DNA of 64,000 nucleotides, taken from Sporobolomyces roseus (Eukaryota; Basidiomycota; Microbotryomycetes; Sporidiobolales; Sporidiobolaceae). This document shows, in pieces, positions 38,536-48,581 of this stretch. Position 1 is the first letter of the stretch; each line of letters begins with the position of its first letter. The translations under genes were made by a program, and so were the position numbers. The stretch is taken from contig JADILM010000005.1 in NCBI GenBank assembly GCA_016617785.1, positions 1,116,001 through 1,180,000 of the forward strand, written 5' to 3'. The notes under the pieces were generated by a model. The model was not told where the DNA came from. It ran no database searches and was given only the letters and a program-made list of their open reading frames with translations.

Positions 38536-39339
38536 TCTGCGAGATTTGAGAGAGAGTCTGTCTATAGCAGCAGTGTAGGGGTAACCTGACGAGGGAGGGA
38601 CGGAGAGGTGGAGAAGTGTAATGCACGATGCGACGAGTATCGAGGTAGAGTGAGAGAGGGAAGAGAGAGAGAGAAGGTTACGAAGAAGTAATAGTGACAA
38701 GAAGAAGATACACAAAAACGTAGAGTAGAGACGACTGTATATAGCAAGAGAAAGAGAGAGGAGGTATTAGGCGTTGATCTTGCCATTTTGTTTCGACATG
38801 AGTTGCGCTCGTTCGATTTGTGCCTATTCAGAAGCAGACGAAGGGTGAGCTTTGCTACAGAAGGGCGAGTTATAGAAAGAGAGAGTGAGGGCTCACCATG
38901 GAGTTCTTGGCAAGGATAGCCTTGTATTGAGTGATAGTGATGTCGGACTATGAGACGGCGAAAGATAGAGTTAGTTCTCACTTCGAGATTTTCGAAACTT
39001 TGCGAAAAAGCTGCAAAGTTTCGTTTTCAAAAAGGGATCCTGTAGCTTACCTTTGACAAATCGACGATCTTTCGATCCTTGACTCTGTTGGAAGGAAGTG
39101 CAAGCGGGTTAGTAATGTATCGGAGAAGTGAAGGAGAGGTGAGAGGGGTGAAGGGAAGTAATCGAGAAGAAACGACGACGACGACGACGCTACAACAACC
39201 TCCGAATCTCTCGACTCGGTATGCTATAGCAGTCGTCTCGCTTCTTCGATTGCTCCCTTTTACCCCCTCAGCCATAAAGTGAAGGTTCGAACGTACTCCC
39301 ACAGTTGTTCCGCGACTTGACTGATCAATCGGAAATCGT
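38536..39339 (-). pseudogene. Inverted, headless copy of the ARB1 3' tail
   Basis: Reverse complement of 33188-34008. It holds the end of the exon coding [13 protein letters not shown], the long intron (39296-39085, 212 nt here), the exon [11 protein letters not shown], the two short introns, the last exon [18 protein letters not shown] with its stop, and the 3' UTR. No ATPase domain is present, so no ARB1 can be made. Coding parts and splice sites are intact and nearly identical, but the middle of the long intron differs strongly from the parent. It interrupts F-box block A between F2 and F3; block B has no such insert at this place. Confidence 0.9.
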
Positions 39340-39631
39340 TCATGACATTCTCTCGTACCTCCCATACAGTGGCGCATGATGACTTTGATCGTTACGCGTT
39401 CGAGTGAGTCGCCAGATCGCAGAACAAGCGAGTGGATCAGCGTTCTCTGACAGAGCCTTTCGGTTCGATTGAGCACGGCGTCTTCTCGAGTCGGTCTCGT
39501 CGCTCGGATCTCTCCGGTGAGAAATACATATAGCTTGATTAGAGAGAGACACATATGTAAGTGCAATTTACAAACGATTTCGACTTCAAGCGATTTCGAA
39601 CAATCCTTTCGACATTTCAGCTTTCAAGCCT
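39340..39631. other. 3' flank of F3-A
   Basis: About 290 bp that still aligns with the flank of F3 in block B (for example AAATCGTTTGTAAATTGCAC and AAAGGCTCT), showing that the duplicated block continues up to the ARB1-tail insertion point at 39339. No gene is seen. Confidence 0.55.
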
Positions 39632-40767
39632 CTACTCAAGATGAGGACGAGTAAGTATCAATCTTGTGCAATAAGTGTAGAAGCTTGACGTACAGAGATA
39701 ATCCCAAACGTTCCACTTTTCTCCGATAGGAAGCTTGACGCCCTTCCTGCGACAAATGTCCTTGGGCTTATCGATTTCAGCAGCATCTGCGCTTGACGAG
39801 ATAGCGATGACGTTGAGCTGTTGGAGAGATGTGTCCTCCGAAAGAGCGTTGGCGAGTTGAACAGCCTGATCGAGTGAGAAGCTGTTCTTCAGCGATAGGA
39901 ACTGAATCGTAGAAGGCAGTCGATGTAGAACCCAAACAGGGACAGCCATTGTATGTCGAAGTACGGAACTACTCCATAGTAGAGTGTTGAGATGTTTAAA
40001 GTGAAGGGCTGTCGTTAGCAGTTTTTGAGCGTCCTGGAGCGAAAAATCGGCATGCTGATGAAGGGAGAGGGTACTGATGTTCAGGAAGTCTTGGTAGAGG
40101 TGCATGTCTTTCGAGTTGACACTGAGTCCTCGTAAGGAGGTGGTCGAACTCGCAAGGTAGTTTGCAGCGAAACGATAATCGAGGTCTTCGGCTCCGAAAC
40201 TCGACAACGGCAAATCAAGCGGATCCGTTTGATGTCTGATCCCAATCGCAGACCCCTCGAGGTGAACTTGTAGCTCCGTCGTCTGTCCCCTCTTCAACCT
40301 GTCGCGCTTGACTTCTGCCACGGTCATCGCCAACTGCGATGGATCCCAGTGCCAACTCGAGCAAACCAGGACTTCAAGGTTTGAGCAGCCGAGGAGTGCG
40401 TCGTTGAGTAGCGCAGTGCTGTCTGCCTATGAGGCGCCAATTTCGGCGTAGATATGAAACGTTTGAACCAAGGGCGAAAGAAGAGGGTTCGAAAGGAGTT
40501 TTACGAATGCCGCAGAGTGTTCCTTCGCTGTAGCCTGGCCTCCATGAGCTTGACTAAGCATCCATGCCAATGGCAACGACTGGCCGGGGATGAGGAATAC
40601 GTAGCCCACGCCTTTATCGAAGTAAACTTGAACTGAACGGTAGAGTAATTTGCGAGCGAGCGGGAGAAGGGTGCGAGAAGATCGGGCGATTCGCGTGAGA
40701 TGTCGGCAGGAAAGGTAGTTGACTCGGTGACGTGGTAGAGGAGTTCGGGAGGAAGAATCGGGATCAT
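39632..40767 (-). pseudogene. F-box gene F3, copy A (frameshift and nonsense)
   Basis: Nearly identical to the intact gene at 57936-59072 over most of its length. The ATG at 40767 opens MIPILPPELLYHVTESTTFP. At about 40700-40706 one base is missing relative to copy B (GCCGACATCTCAC against GCCGCCGATCTCAC), which shifts the frame inside the F-box. The frame of copy B resumes (LTRIARSSRTLLPLARKLLY) but meets TAG at 40427-40429, where copy B has CAG (ASQAD). After that it is open again (AMTVAEVKRDRLKRGQTTEL to EKWNVWDYLC). Two independent lesions make this a pseudogene. Upstream sequence is clearly more diverged than the gene body. Confidence 0.88.
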
Positions 40768-41399
40768 TCCGAGGGGCAAAGGAGAGCTGAGAACAAGACT
40801 CGAGTTCAGTACACCTCGAGGAGCGGATGGAGGAGTGGAGACTCACAGGCGTGGCTCAAAGTACCTTTTAAAAGCTGTCCAGGTGTTCTGCGGACTCCTG
40901 AGAGGGAGACGTGGACGAGAGGTGTGCTTGAGAAATGAGGAGAGGGAGAGGAAGGGGAAAGAAGCGGGAGGATGTGGGCGTAGCTGAGATAGCTTAAAAG
41001 AGCTACCTGAGGTATATTGAGGTGGTCGAGAATCGTTCGAGTCGAGGTTGAGGCTTCGAGGTGACGTGATTGAGGAGAAAGAGTAGAATCGCCCGAAAGT
41101 ATTGAATTCAACGCTTCTACGCTTCCTCACAGTTCGACGTCGAGAGATACGGAGCCCTACAGCTGCGAAGACGCAGAATTGCGGAACGAAAGCGAAACGA
41201 AAAGACAATGCAGAAAATATATCTCCCCTATCATTCATTTACTCAGTATCTACGTAACCTGAACCCTACGAAACAGAATGAACACCAGCACCAAGCACCA
41301 CAATTTCATGACCCGCTCTCCAGCTTTGCACATTCTCCATTAATCCCTCGCTTTTACTGTCTTCCTCGCTCCTCCCTCGTTTCCAACTGATTGATCCAT
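40768..41399. other. 5' flank of F3-A and right edge of block A
   Basis: The part up to about 41090 is the reverse complement of the 57.60-57.94 kb region (for example the motif CGACCACCTCAATATACC here against CGACCACCTCGATATAC there), including a likely 5' UTR intron. Beyond about 41090 similarity ends and only the 3' UTR of LSC1 is seen. Confidence 0.6.
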
Positions 41400-43080
41400 T
41401 TAGACGAGTCCGGCAGCGACCATAGCCTATCATCGCACCATTCGATCCCTATCAGTTTCTCCGATCAAGTAGGAACAAAGAAAAGAATCAGACTCACCTC
41501 CTTGAGGGAAGCACCGAGTTTAGCCGGCGAGTCAACCATGATTACACCAGCCTTCTCCAACGCAGCAACCTTGTCCTCGGCTTTACCCTTTCCACCAGAG
41601 ATGACGGCTCCTGCGTGACCCACTATGGTAGAGAGAGAAAGGTGATTCAGTCGAGATCCGAAAGTAGGAGAAGGGAAAAGAAGAAGCTTACTGCGACGAC
41701 CGGGGGGAGCAGTGCGACCACTATTTCACATCACACGGATAAGGATCAATCAGAGAGTAGTTCGAGAAGTCAAAAGGAAGAAAGTTTGTAACTCACGCGA
41801 TGAATCCAACGACGGGTTTCTTCTCAACATTGTACTTCTCCAAGTACTCAGCAGCCTCCTCCTCCATAGATCCACCAATCTCTCCAATAAGAACAATACC
41901 CTTCGTAGCTTTGTCTTCCATGAAGACTTTCAAAACGTCGATGTGTTGAGATCCGGGGAAAGGATCTCCTCCGATTCCGACGCAGAGAGATTGACCGAGT
42001 CCAATCTTGGTGGTTGCGTCGACGGCTTCGTAGGTGAGAGTTCCGGATCGAGAGACAACACCTGCGAGCGAGAGAAGGGAGGGGTGAGTTAAGGGGAAAG
42101 AAAGGAGAGAAAAGGGAAGTAAAGTTTACCGACGGATCCAGGCATGAAGATGTTTCCGGGCATGATACCGATCTTGCATCCTCCTCCACCGACAGCAGGC
42201 GCGATGATACCAGGGCAGTTGGGTCCGACTAATCGTGATTTAGTTTGTTGACGAAGAGCTTGAGCGACCTGTACATCTCCAATGCAGCGTCCTCAGCTTC
42301 ACGCTCATTTAGAAAGCTATGGTAGGATGAAGACGTACGCGAACTTCATCTTGTTGAGGGATACCTTCAGTAATGCAAACGATCAAAGGGATTTCGGCTT
42401 CAATCGCCTCGATAATTGCGTCGGCAGCGAATGGTGGGGGTACATAGATGACGGTAGCTTCAGGTTTCGTCTTGTCGTTAGCCTACGTTCCATACCTCGA
42501 CCGTATCAGTTTCCAATCTCGAGAGATAGATTCGAGAAAGGAGGATGAAAGCGTACCTCTCGAACTGAACCGAATACTGGGAGACCGAGATGTTCTGTTC
42601 CAGCCTTTTTGGGTGAAACACCTCCTACGAGTTTAGTACCGAATTCGAGTGCTTCTTTGCAGTGGAAAGTAGCCTAAACATACATTCAACCAAAGAGAAC
42701 GAGGTCAACTTCACTGCCTCATTCTAGGAGTGTCTAAACGGAGCTTACAGTCTTTCCGCTGTATTTGATAGTGCATAGAAGAGCGTAGTAGGTCAGCAGG
42801 AGAGTGAGAGCGAGAGTTGTTCGAGATGAGATGAAAGGTAACCCTTACGTGAAACCTTGACAGATGACTTTCGAGTCGGGTCTGAGCCTCAGATTGGGGA
42901 TAGTCTTGTCATACAAAGCCAAAGAAGGAACCTTTTGAGAGGTAGAGAACGCTCTTCGGGATCCTGATCAAACGTGAATCCAACTTCAACAGGTTAGATC
43001 TCCCTTCACAGCAGTAAGAGGGGGATGAGATGCAGCTCACCTGATTGGAGAAGGGAACGGGTCGCTAGTCTGACTGACAT
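41400..43080 (-). CDS. LSC1: Succinyl-CoA ligase alpha subunit, mitochondrial
   Basis: A TCA-cycle enzyme of the mitochondrial matrix: succinyl-CoA to succinate with nucleotide triphosphate formation, working with the beta subunit (not in this window). The start is the ATG at 43080; [16 protein letters not shown]... is a typical presequence. The CoA-binding fold follows ([57 protein letters not shown]). The phosphohistidine part is split by introns: [79 protein letters not shown] and [20 protein letters not shown]. The catalytic His is in the GHAGA motif. About nine exons, length about 330 residues, as normal. Stop complementary to 41400-41402. Confidence 0.95.
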
Positions 43081-43545
43081 GGTGGGCGGAATGTGGTAAG
43101 AAAGGAACTTCGCTTCCCGGTCGTTTTCGGACCCTCGAGCGCTCCTCTCGACTTCAGACTTATCATTCGCTCTCCAACTTGAGGGCCCCTATTGACTCTG
43201 CTTCAATGCTAGACTGATGCGCCTCATTTTGCTCTCTATCTCGCTGTTCTCCATCTCGCATTTCGCTCAGTTTCTGGTCTTTTCTTCGTTTCAGACTGCA
43301 GCTTCCAACCCGATTCTCGCACAAGTCGCTGACTACAAGAGCGCAGAATGATTGTTCTGTTCTCGCCCAGGACGACTAGATCAGACCTTGTCAGATTCAT
43401 TCAAGATTCCAAAGAAACGTTTCACCTCTCTCTTTAGCTTCTCCTCAAACTCGTGGAGCGTGACAAAGTCTAGTCTTACATCCCTTCGAAGCCAGTAACA
43501 GTACACCCTTTCCCTGTTCCCCCACTCAGATCCTCTTCCCTCGAA
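43081..43545. other. Gap upstream of LSC1
   Basis: A 465-bp gap holding the LSC1 promoter and the 3' flank of the next minus-strand gene. No other feature is recognised. Confidence 0.4.
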
Positions 43546-44559
43546 TCACATCAACGCCCTGATCCCCCCTTTCTCCCTCCCAACTTTCTCCCATTCCCTC
43601 ATCGCACCCTCCACAACCTCCCTTCCTCCAATCTCCTCAGCATCCCCTCCCCCTTCGTCATCGTCATCGTCATCATCGCTCAACCTGAACCAACCCGCGT
43701 CACTCCCACTCTCACTCTCCAATTTCTTCTCTTTCTTTTTGGGCGACGATGGAGAACTATCAAAGGTCCACTCGGGCTCGGTTGAGTGCGAGAGTGAGGG
43801 TGAAGCAAATGCAGATGTGGGAAGTAGGACGGGGGAGGAGAAGGTGGATGAATGAGTCGTTGAGGGTTCGAGTGGGTTTGGGTCAGTCGAGGATCGAGAT
43901 GCGGGGAGAGGGGATTGAGAGACGTCGATTAGATCGAGAGCAGTCGGGCACCAGGCCTGCTCGCTGATAGGAGGAGCGGGGACCAGGGAAGGAGCCGAGG
44001 GATTCGTTGGATTGGAGTTCGATTGAGTTAGACTGGACTTCGTAGCGGAACTGTCTAGTGGAGGAGTGACGGTGGTAGTAGTGGTCTCGTCGATTGGATG
44101 TAATGGCTCAAATGTACTGGACTTGATCGGTCTTCGTTCGATGTCGGGGGAAGAGAGTTCAACATCTGATGGATTCGACAGAACGTATCTCGCTCTATCT
44201 TCTTCTCGTTCAGTCTTGATCGGTCGTAGTAGTGCTTGATTCTGAGACCTCTCAAGAACGTATCAGCTCGAGTCCTGATGCGTCCGAGAAGAGAGACTCA
44301 CCTCTTCTCCCCCATCTCGTTGATCCTTCTTCCCCTTCTTCCTCTGCCTAATCTCGTATCCCCAACCATTCTCATCTCTCGCACTTCCCCTAGCCTTGAC
44401 CGGTTCTTCCCTCTTCCTCCTCGCCACCGCACGCCCCTCTCTCGATTTCCTCCTTTCCCTCTCTTCAAGCACTCTCGGGACGACTTCGATCAGGACGAGA
44501 GTGATGGCTATCGCTCCTGTCAAACCGAATGCTAGTGGTAAGGCGTAGTAGAGAGGCAT
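43546..44559 (-). CDS. Small N-terminally anchored membrane protein, unknown
   Basis: ATG at 44559; the first 30 residues form one hydrophobic helix (ALPLAFGLTGAIAITLVLIE), then a strongly basic stretch (RERRKSREGRAVARRKREE), so a type with the rest in the cytosol is likely. One intron near 44300-44245 joins to QNQALLRPIKTEREEDR. The rest is Ser/Pro/Thr-rich with a poly-Asp run (SDDDDDDDE) and ends REWEKVGREKGGIRALM before a stop complementary to 43546-43548. About 310 residues; no family recognised. Confidence 0.65.
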
Positions 44560-44814
44560 TGTTAAAGGTGGATGGAAGAGAAGAAAGCAGAAGAGGCAGA
44601 ATGTGGTGCCCTTTTGGAATTTTCAGGAGGAGTTCCGAGTCGCAGGAATTTTCTCTCTAGTCTCTCGGCTCGACTACAGCAACGGAGAGCGACTAAAGGA
44701 CGAGAGCGCAAGGTATGTTCGCGGGAGTTCGCGAAAATCTACAAAGCCCGTCAAATTGGTCCACTCGTTTTCCCTCATATCACGCTCTTTCCCCTTGTCC
44801 AGTCTCATCTAATC

Positions 44815-46316
44815 TCCATTCCCCCTACACCTCTCTCGACGGTACCCACTCCACCGCCACCATTCAATCTAAACGGGTCAATTCCAGTCCTCCCCGTTTT
44901 CTCCCTCCAAATCCCCCGATACATATCTTTCAAACCTTTCAATTCCCCTTCCAAACCAGCGATCTCTCCTGCCAAACTCAACAGACTCGCGTGTTGCGCT
45001 TTCAGGGTCGGTAGGATCGACGAGGGGGAGAGTTGGGAAGGAGATGAGAGGACCGAGGAGAGTTGTTCGATCGTCGATTTGTAGTTTCCTACTCGAGATT
45101 CGAGTTCGAGAGACTTGCGTCGGAAGAATTCGTAAGGGAAGGAGGCAACACTTTTCGCTTCAGATTGCTTGTGTTGGTGTGAAGGTCCGGCTTTGAAAGC
45201 TTCGATTAGAGTGGTCGTTTTCGAGAGGTCGGAGAGGGATTTCTCAAGATCTTGTCGGAGGGAAGAGATTAGTCGGGAATCGGTTTGAAGGAGGGAAGTG
45301 ATCGTTGTCGCTTCCTATAGAGACGACCGCGACTGAGCAACGTTCGGAGAGAAAGTGGGAGAGGGGAAAAGAGAGGGAGACGCACAGAAGAGGATTGGTT
45401 GAACATCTGAGTCGTCTGAGTAATCTCACTTCCCAAATCCTTCGCTTTCAGCTCATCCGCCAGCTGTCCTTGTGAGCGAATGAATTTGCTGTAAGATGTA
45501 CAAGAACGGAAGTCAGTTCCTTCTCTCTTCTCGACTTCGATCATTTCGCCAACTCACTCCATCTCCTCTACTAGATTCCTCGCTTGATCCGGTAAATCTT
45601 GAAACTTGGTGTTCTTGTTGATACCTGATGTAGAAGCTTGAGGTTGTGCTTGCGATTGTCCAAATTGATTCTGTTGATTCTGTTGTTGTTGAGGTTGAGC
45701 TCCGAAAGAGGGGGCGCTGTACGCACCACACAGAGATCGCATCAGTCAGGTGTTCCAGAGATCAATGAACGAGTGAAACGCACGAATTATTGGTTGAACC
45801 GAATAAACCTCCTCCTGCCTGAGGTTGTTGCTGCTGCTGTTGCTGAGGTTGACCGAAAAGTCCTCCACCCTGAGTGTTACTAGTCGATCCAAACAGTCCT
45901 CCTCCTCCCGTTGCAGGTTGTGCAGCGTTACTCGTTCCTCCGAACAACGAAGGAGTTGTCGTCGGCGCACTCGTCCCGAAAGAGAAAGCAGGTTTACTCT
46001 GTGCTTGACCAGCAGTACTCTGTGCACCTCCGAACAGCCCTCCTCCTCCTCCTCCGAATAGACCTCCTGAAGCAGGAGCTGTAGTTGGAGTTCCAGGATT
46101 CCCGGCTGTACCGCTGGCTCCTCCCCCGAAGAGTGAGTTCGAGGCTGGAGCAGGGGTTGAGCCGAATAAGGAGGGAGTGGAAGTTGCTGTCGAAGTGGAA
46201 GGTTGACCGAAAGAGAATGAACTAAACAACCTCGAGAGAGTCAGCGAGGAGGACAGAAAGCGAGAGGCAGAGCGTCCGTACGGTGCAGCAGATGTACCAC
46301 CACCGAATAGTGACAT
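44815..46316 (-). CDS. NUP49: FG nucleoporin, NUP49/NUP58 type
   Basis: A central-channel nuclear pore protein that forms a complex with the NSP1 and NUP57/NUP54 type coiled-coil nucleoporins. The start is the ATG at 46316 (MSLFGGGTSAAP). The N-terminal half is a GLFG/FG repeat region (SLFGSTPAP, GGLFGGGGGGLFGG, SLFGGTSNAA, GGLFGQPQQQQQQQ) that binds import receptors. The C-terminal half is coiled coil, opening with FQDLPDQARNLVEEME and KFIRSQGQLADELKAKDLGS, the hallmark of the Nup58/Nup49 family, then EATTITSLLQTDSRLISSLR. It ends near GIDPFRLNGGGGV. Poly-Gln near the junction. About five exons; stop complementary to 44815-44817. NUP57 is a less likely alternative. Confidence 0.87.
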
Positions 46317-46600
46317 TGTAGGAGAATCGAAGTGAGATGTGCAGAAAAGCAAGATTCGCTTCATCAGAAGCGAGAATGACTTTCGCAACTTTTGAAGTGA
46401 AGCGAACAAGGTACAGCTTAGCAATCGTAGATAGATGAGATGGATCCGCACGGTCGCGAGCAAAACACGAAAACTTGTAATTATCAACAACAGCTGCGAA
46501 AAACGAAAACTTGACAAAATACACAGGCTATCTACCCCTACCTCATCCTCTCCTCTGTGTCCAACATCTTCAGCTCAGCCTCATCCCTCAGAAGAAGACT

Positions 46601-48175
46601 CTATCTCCATCCCCACCAGCTCGAACCCGTTCCACTTCCCGCTTCTTTAGGTTTCCCTGCATTCTCTTCGCCAACTTCGCCTCTCAACATCCTCAATCGA
46701 TCCATCGCAGCTCCTCCACCACTTACTTGACGAGCTTCAACAGTAGATCCAGAGTGTAGAGGATCTTGACTATCTGAATCGAGCGATGAAACGGCGTTGG
46801 ATTTCGTTATTGTTGAAGTTCGTCGGTGGGTTGAAGAGCTCGGTCGACGACGACTGAGTGGTGGGGAAGTAGAGATTGTCGAAGAAGAGGAAGGGGATTC
46901 GAAGGATGAGAGGGAAGGAGTGATGGAAGTCAAGGAGGGGGAGGCTTTGGTGTTGAGGGTTCGGATTCTAGAAGAGGAAGCAGGAGTCGCTGGGGACGAA
47001 GAAGCGGGTAGAGGAGAGTGTGTGAGCAGAGTTGAGATGGATGCTGAGGAAGACGAGGAAGACAGTGAGGGCAGAGACGGGGAAATGGTCAGTTTGTGAG
47101 TTGAGGGAGAGGGCGCAGGCGAATCAACGATTTCGCGAGCGAGGGTGGACTGGCGCGACGAAGAGAGAAGAGACGGTGTCAGAGAGAGGGAATCGAGGGT
47201 CTCCCGAGACGTGGAAGCCCTGGGAGAGGGAGAAGGAGTCGGGAGGAAAGTCGATTTCGATGGTTTCGTAGTACTGGAATTGGGAGGGGTCGAGAGCTGA
47301 AGTAAGAGGTCTTTCGCTGTGCTACTTCTTCTGAGATGTCCAGCTCCTCCAACTCTGCCTAGACTTGTAGTAGGAGTTGAAATTTCTGAACCGACTTGAT
47401 CCTCCTCCTCCTCGTTCCTGACACTTCGCTCTGTCTCCGTCTCGTCTGCCGCTTCTTTCCTTTCCGAGCTCCCCGATGAGTCCGTCGTGATCCCTGTCGT
47501 TACTGCTCTTTGGCTTTCCCCAGCTCGCATCAAATTCTTTCTCGGATCCTTTCCCTCCTTTCTCATCCCGAATCTTTCGACATCTCTTTCCAAACTTTCG
47601 AGCTCCTTCCATCTCGTACCATCATTATCGCCGTCTTGTACTGCTGACATAGCTGGAGGGGGTGAAGAGGAGATTAAGAATCTGGAAATTTGGGTGTGAA
47701 GGGAATGGGATGTTTGGAGAATTTCATTCGAAGTGGTCAGAAGAGAGGTCGTGAGTCGAAGGAGATCAGAGAGAGCATCTTCTGTATCGCTCGTGACGGA
47801 GGAAGTCGAAGATGAAGCGAGGGACGTAGAAGAGGAGGAAATCGAGGCATTTGAAGCGGTTCTCGATCTCGGTCTCGGATGGGCTATGGGTCGAGGGGAA
47901 GAGGTAGATGTCGACTGTTCAATCGCTACCTCGTAAGCTGGTGGTGGTGGAGCATGAGCCTCAACTTCGACTCCTTCAACATCGCCTCCCTCGCTTCCAA
48001 CCTCAATCCGTGTTCTCTCCCGCTTCTTTACCCTCTGACTGCCTTTCCCTTTCCTATCCACTTTATTGCGAGCTGCGTCGAGGGTTTGTTGAAGTAGTAA
48101 GGTCGAAACCGAGTTGGTGTTTTGAGGAGGCGAGGCAGCTGGTGAGGAGCGCGTTTGAGGTAGATCGAAGGACAT
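46601..48175 (-). CDS. Ser/Thr-rich protein of unknown function (paralogue 1)
   Basis: One uninterrupted frame of 524 codons, unusual in this intron-rich window. ATG at 48175 (MSFDLPQTRSSPAASPPQNT), stop complementary to 46601-46603. An ordered segment at about residues 145-215 (LLRLTTSLLTTSNEILQTSH, HTQISRFLISSS, then RWKELESLERDVERFG) is shared with the next gene upstream (48582-50647). The remainder is Ser/Pro/Thr low complexity and the tail is SGTGSSWWGWR, an aromatic ending. Near the N-terminus LLQQTLDAARNKVDRKGKG looks helical and basic. No enzyme motif is seen. Confidence 0.65.
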   Translation of the reverse strand: MSFDLPQTRSSPAASPPQNTNSVSTLLLQQTLDAARNKVDRKGKGSQRVKKRERTRIEVGSEGGDVEGVEVEAHAPPPPAYEVAIEQSTSTSSPRPIAHPRPRSRTASNASISSSSTSLASSSTSSVTSDTEDALSDLLRLTTSLLTTSNEILQTSHSLHTQISRFLISSSPPPAMSAVQDGDNDGTRWKELESLERDVERFGMRKEGKDPRKNLMRAGESQRAVTTGITTDSSGSSERKEAADETETERSVRNEEEEDQVGSEISTPTTSLGRVGGAGHLRRSSTAKDLLLQLSTPPNSSTTKPSKSTFLPTPSPSPRASTSRETLDSLSLTPSLLSSSRQSTLAREIVDSPAPSPSTHKLTISPSLPSLSSSSSSASISTLLTHSPLPASSSPATPASSSRIRTLNTKASPSLTSITPSLSSFESPSSSSTISTSPPLSRRRPSSSTHRRTSTITKSNAVSSLDSDSQDPLHSGSTVEARQVSGGGAAMDRLRMLRGEVGEENAGKPKEAGSGTGSSWWGWR

Positions 48176-48581
48176 AGAGAGGAAGTGTGAGGGTTACTGA
48201 GGTGCTGTGTACCGCGAACGAGTGTCAGGCTGAGTCCTCGCTAGTCACCGGCGAGTTTAAGATGAAAGGAGATCAGGAGACTCACAGATCGCTTGAACTG
48301 TTCAAAGAGGGGTTTATAGCTTCATTTCAAGTCGATTCGTGGAAGAGCTGAGCGTTAGTCGAGAATGCGAGTGACGAGGTTGAAACGAAAAGAGGAGACT
48401 CGCAAAATCCGAAGTGAGCGGTACCAACTTTCGCATCGAGAGATCCTTTCGGTTCCGGACTTTGGTGTGCGATAGTGTACTCGGAGTAGGAAGAGAAAGC
48501 GAAATGTATAGCACACGGTGCGAAAGCGAGTAAGGGTAAAGATACGAACCAACAAAAAGTCAATGAAACAAAAAAGAACGA
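48176..48581. other. Gap between the two paralogues
   Basis: About 400 bp with promoter of paralogue 1 and 3' flank of paralogue 2. A possible 5' UTR intron lies at about 48290-48200. Nothing else is recognised. Confidence 0.35.

Noticed and set aside
40427..40429. CpA-to-TpA change as a sign of RIP (repeat-induced point mutation)
   Set aside because: The F3-A nonsense codon fits the RIP direction, but the rest of the near-identical pair shows no excess of C-to-T changes by eye, and RIP would not leave the NOP4 and ARB1 tails untouched.
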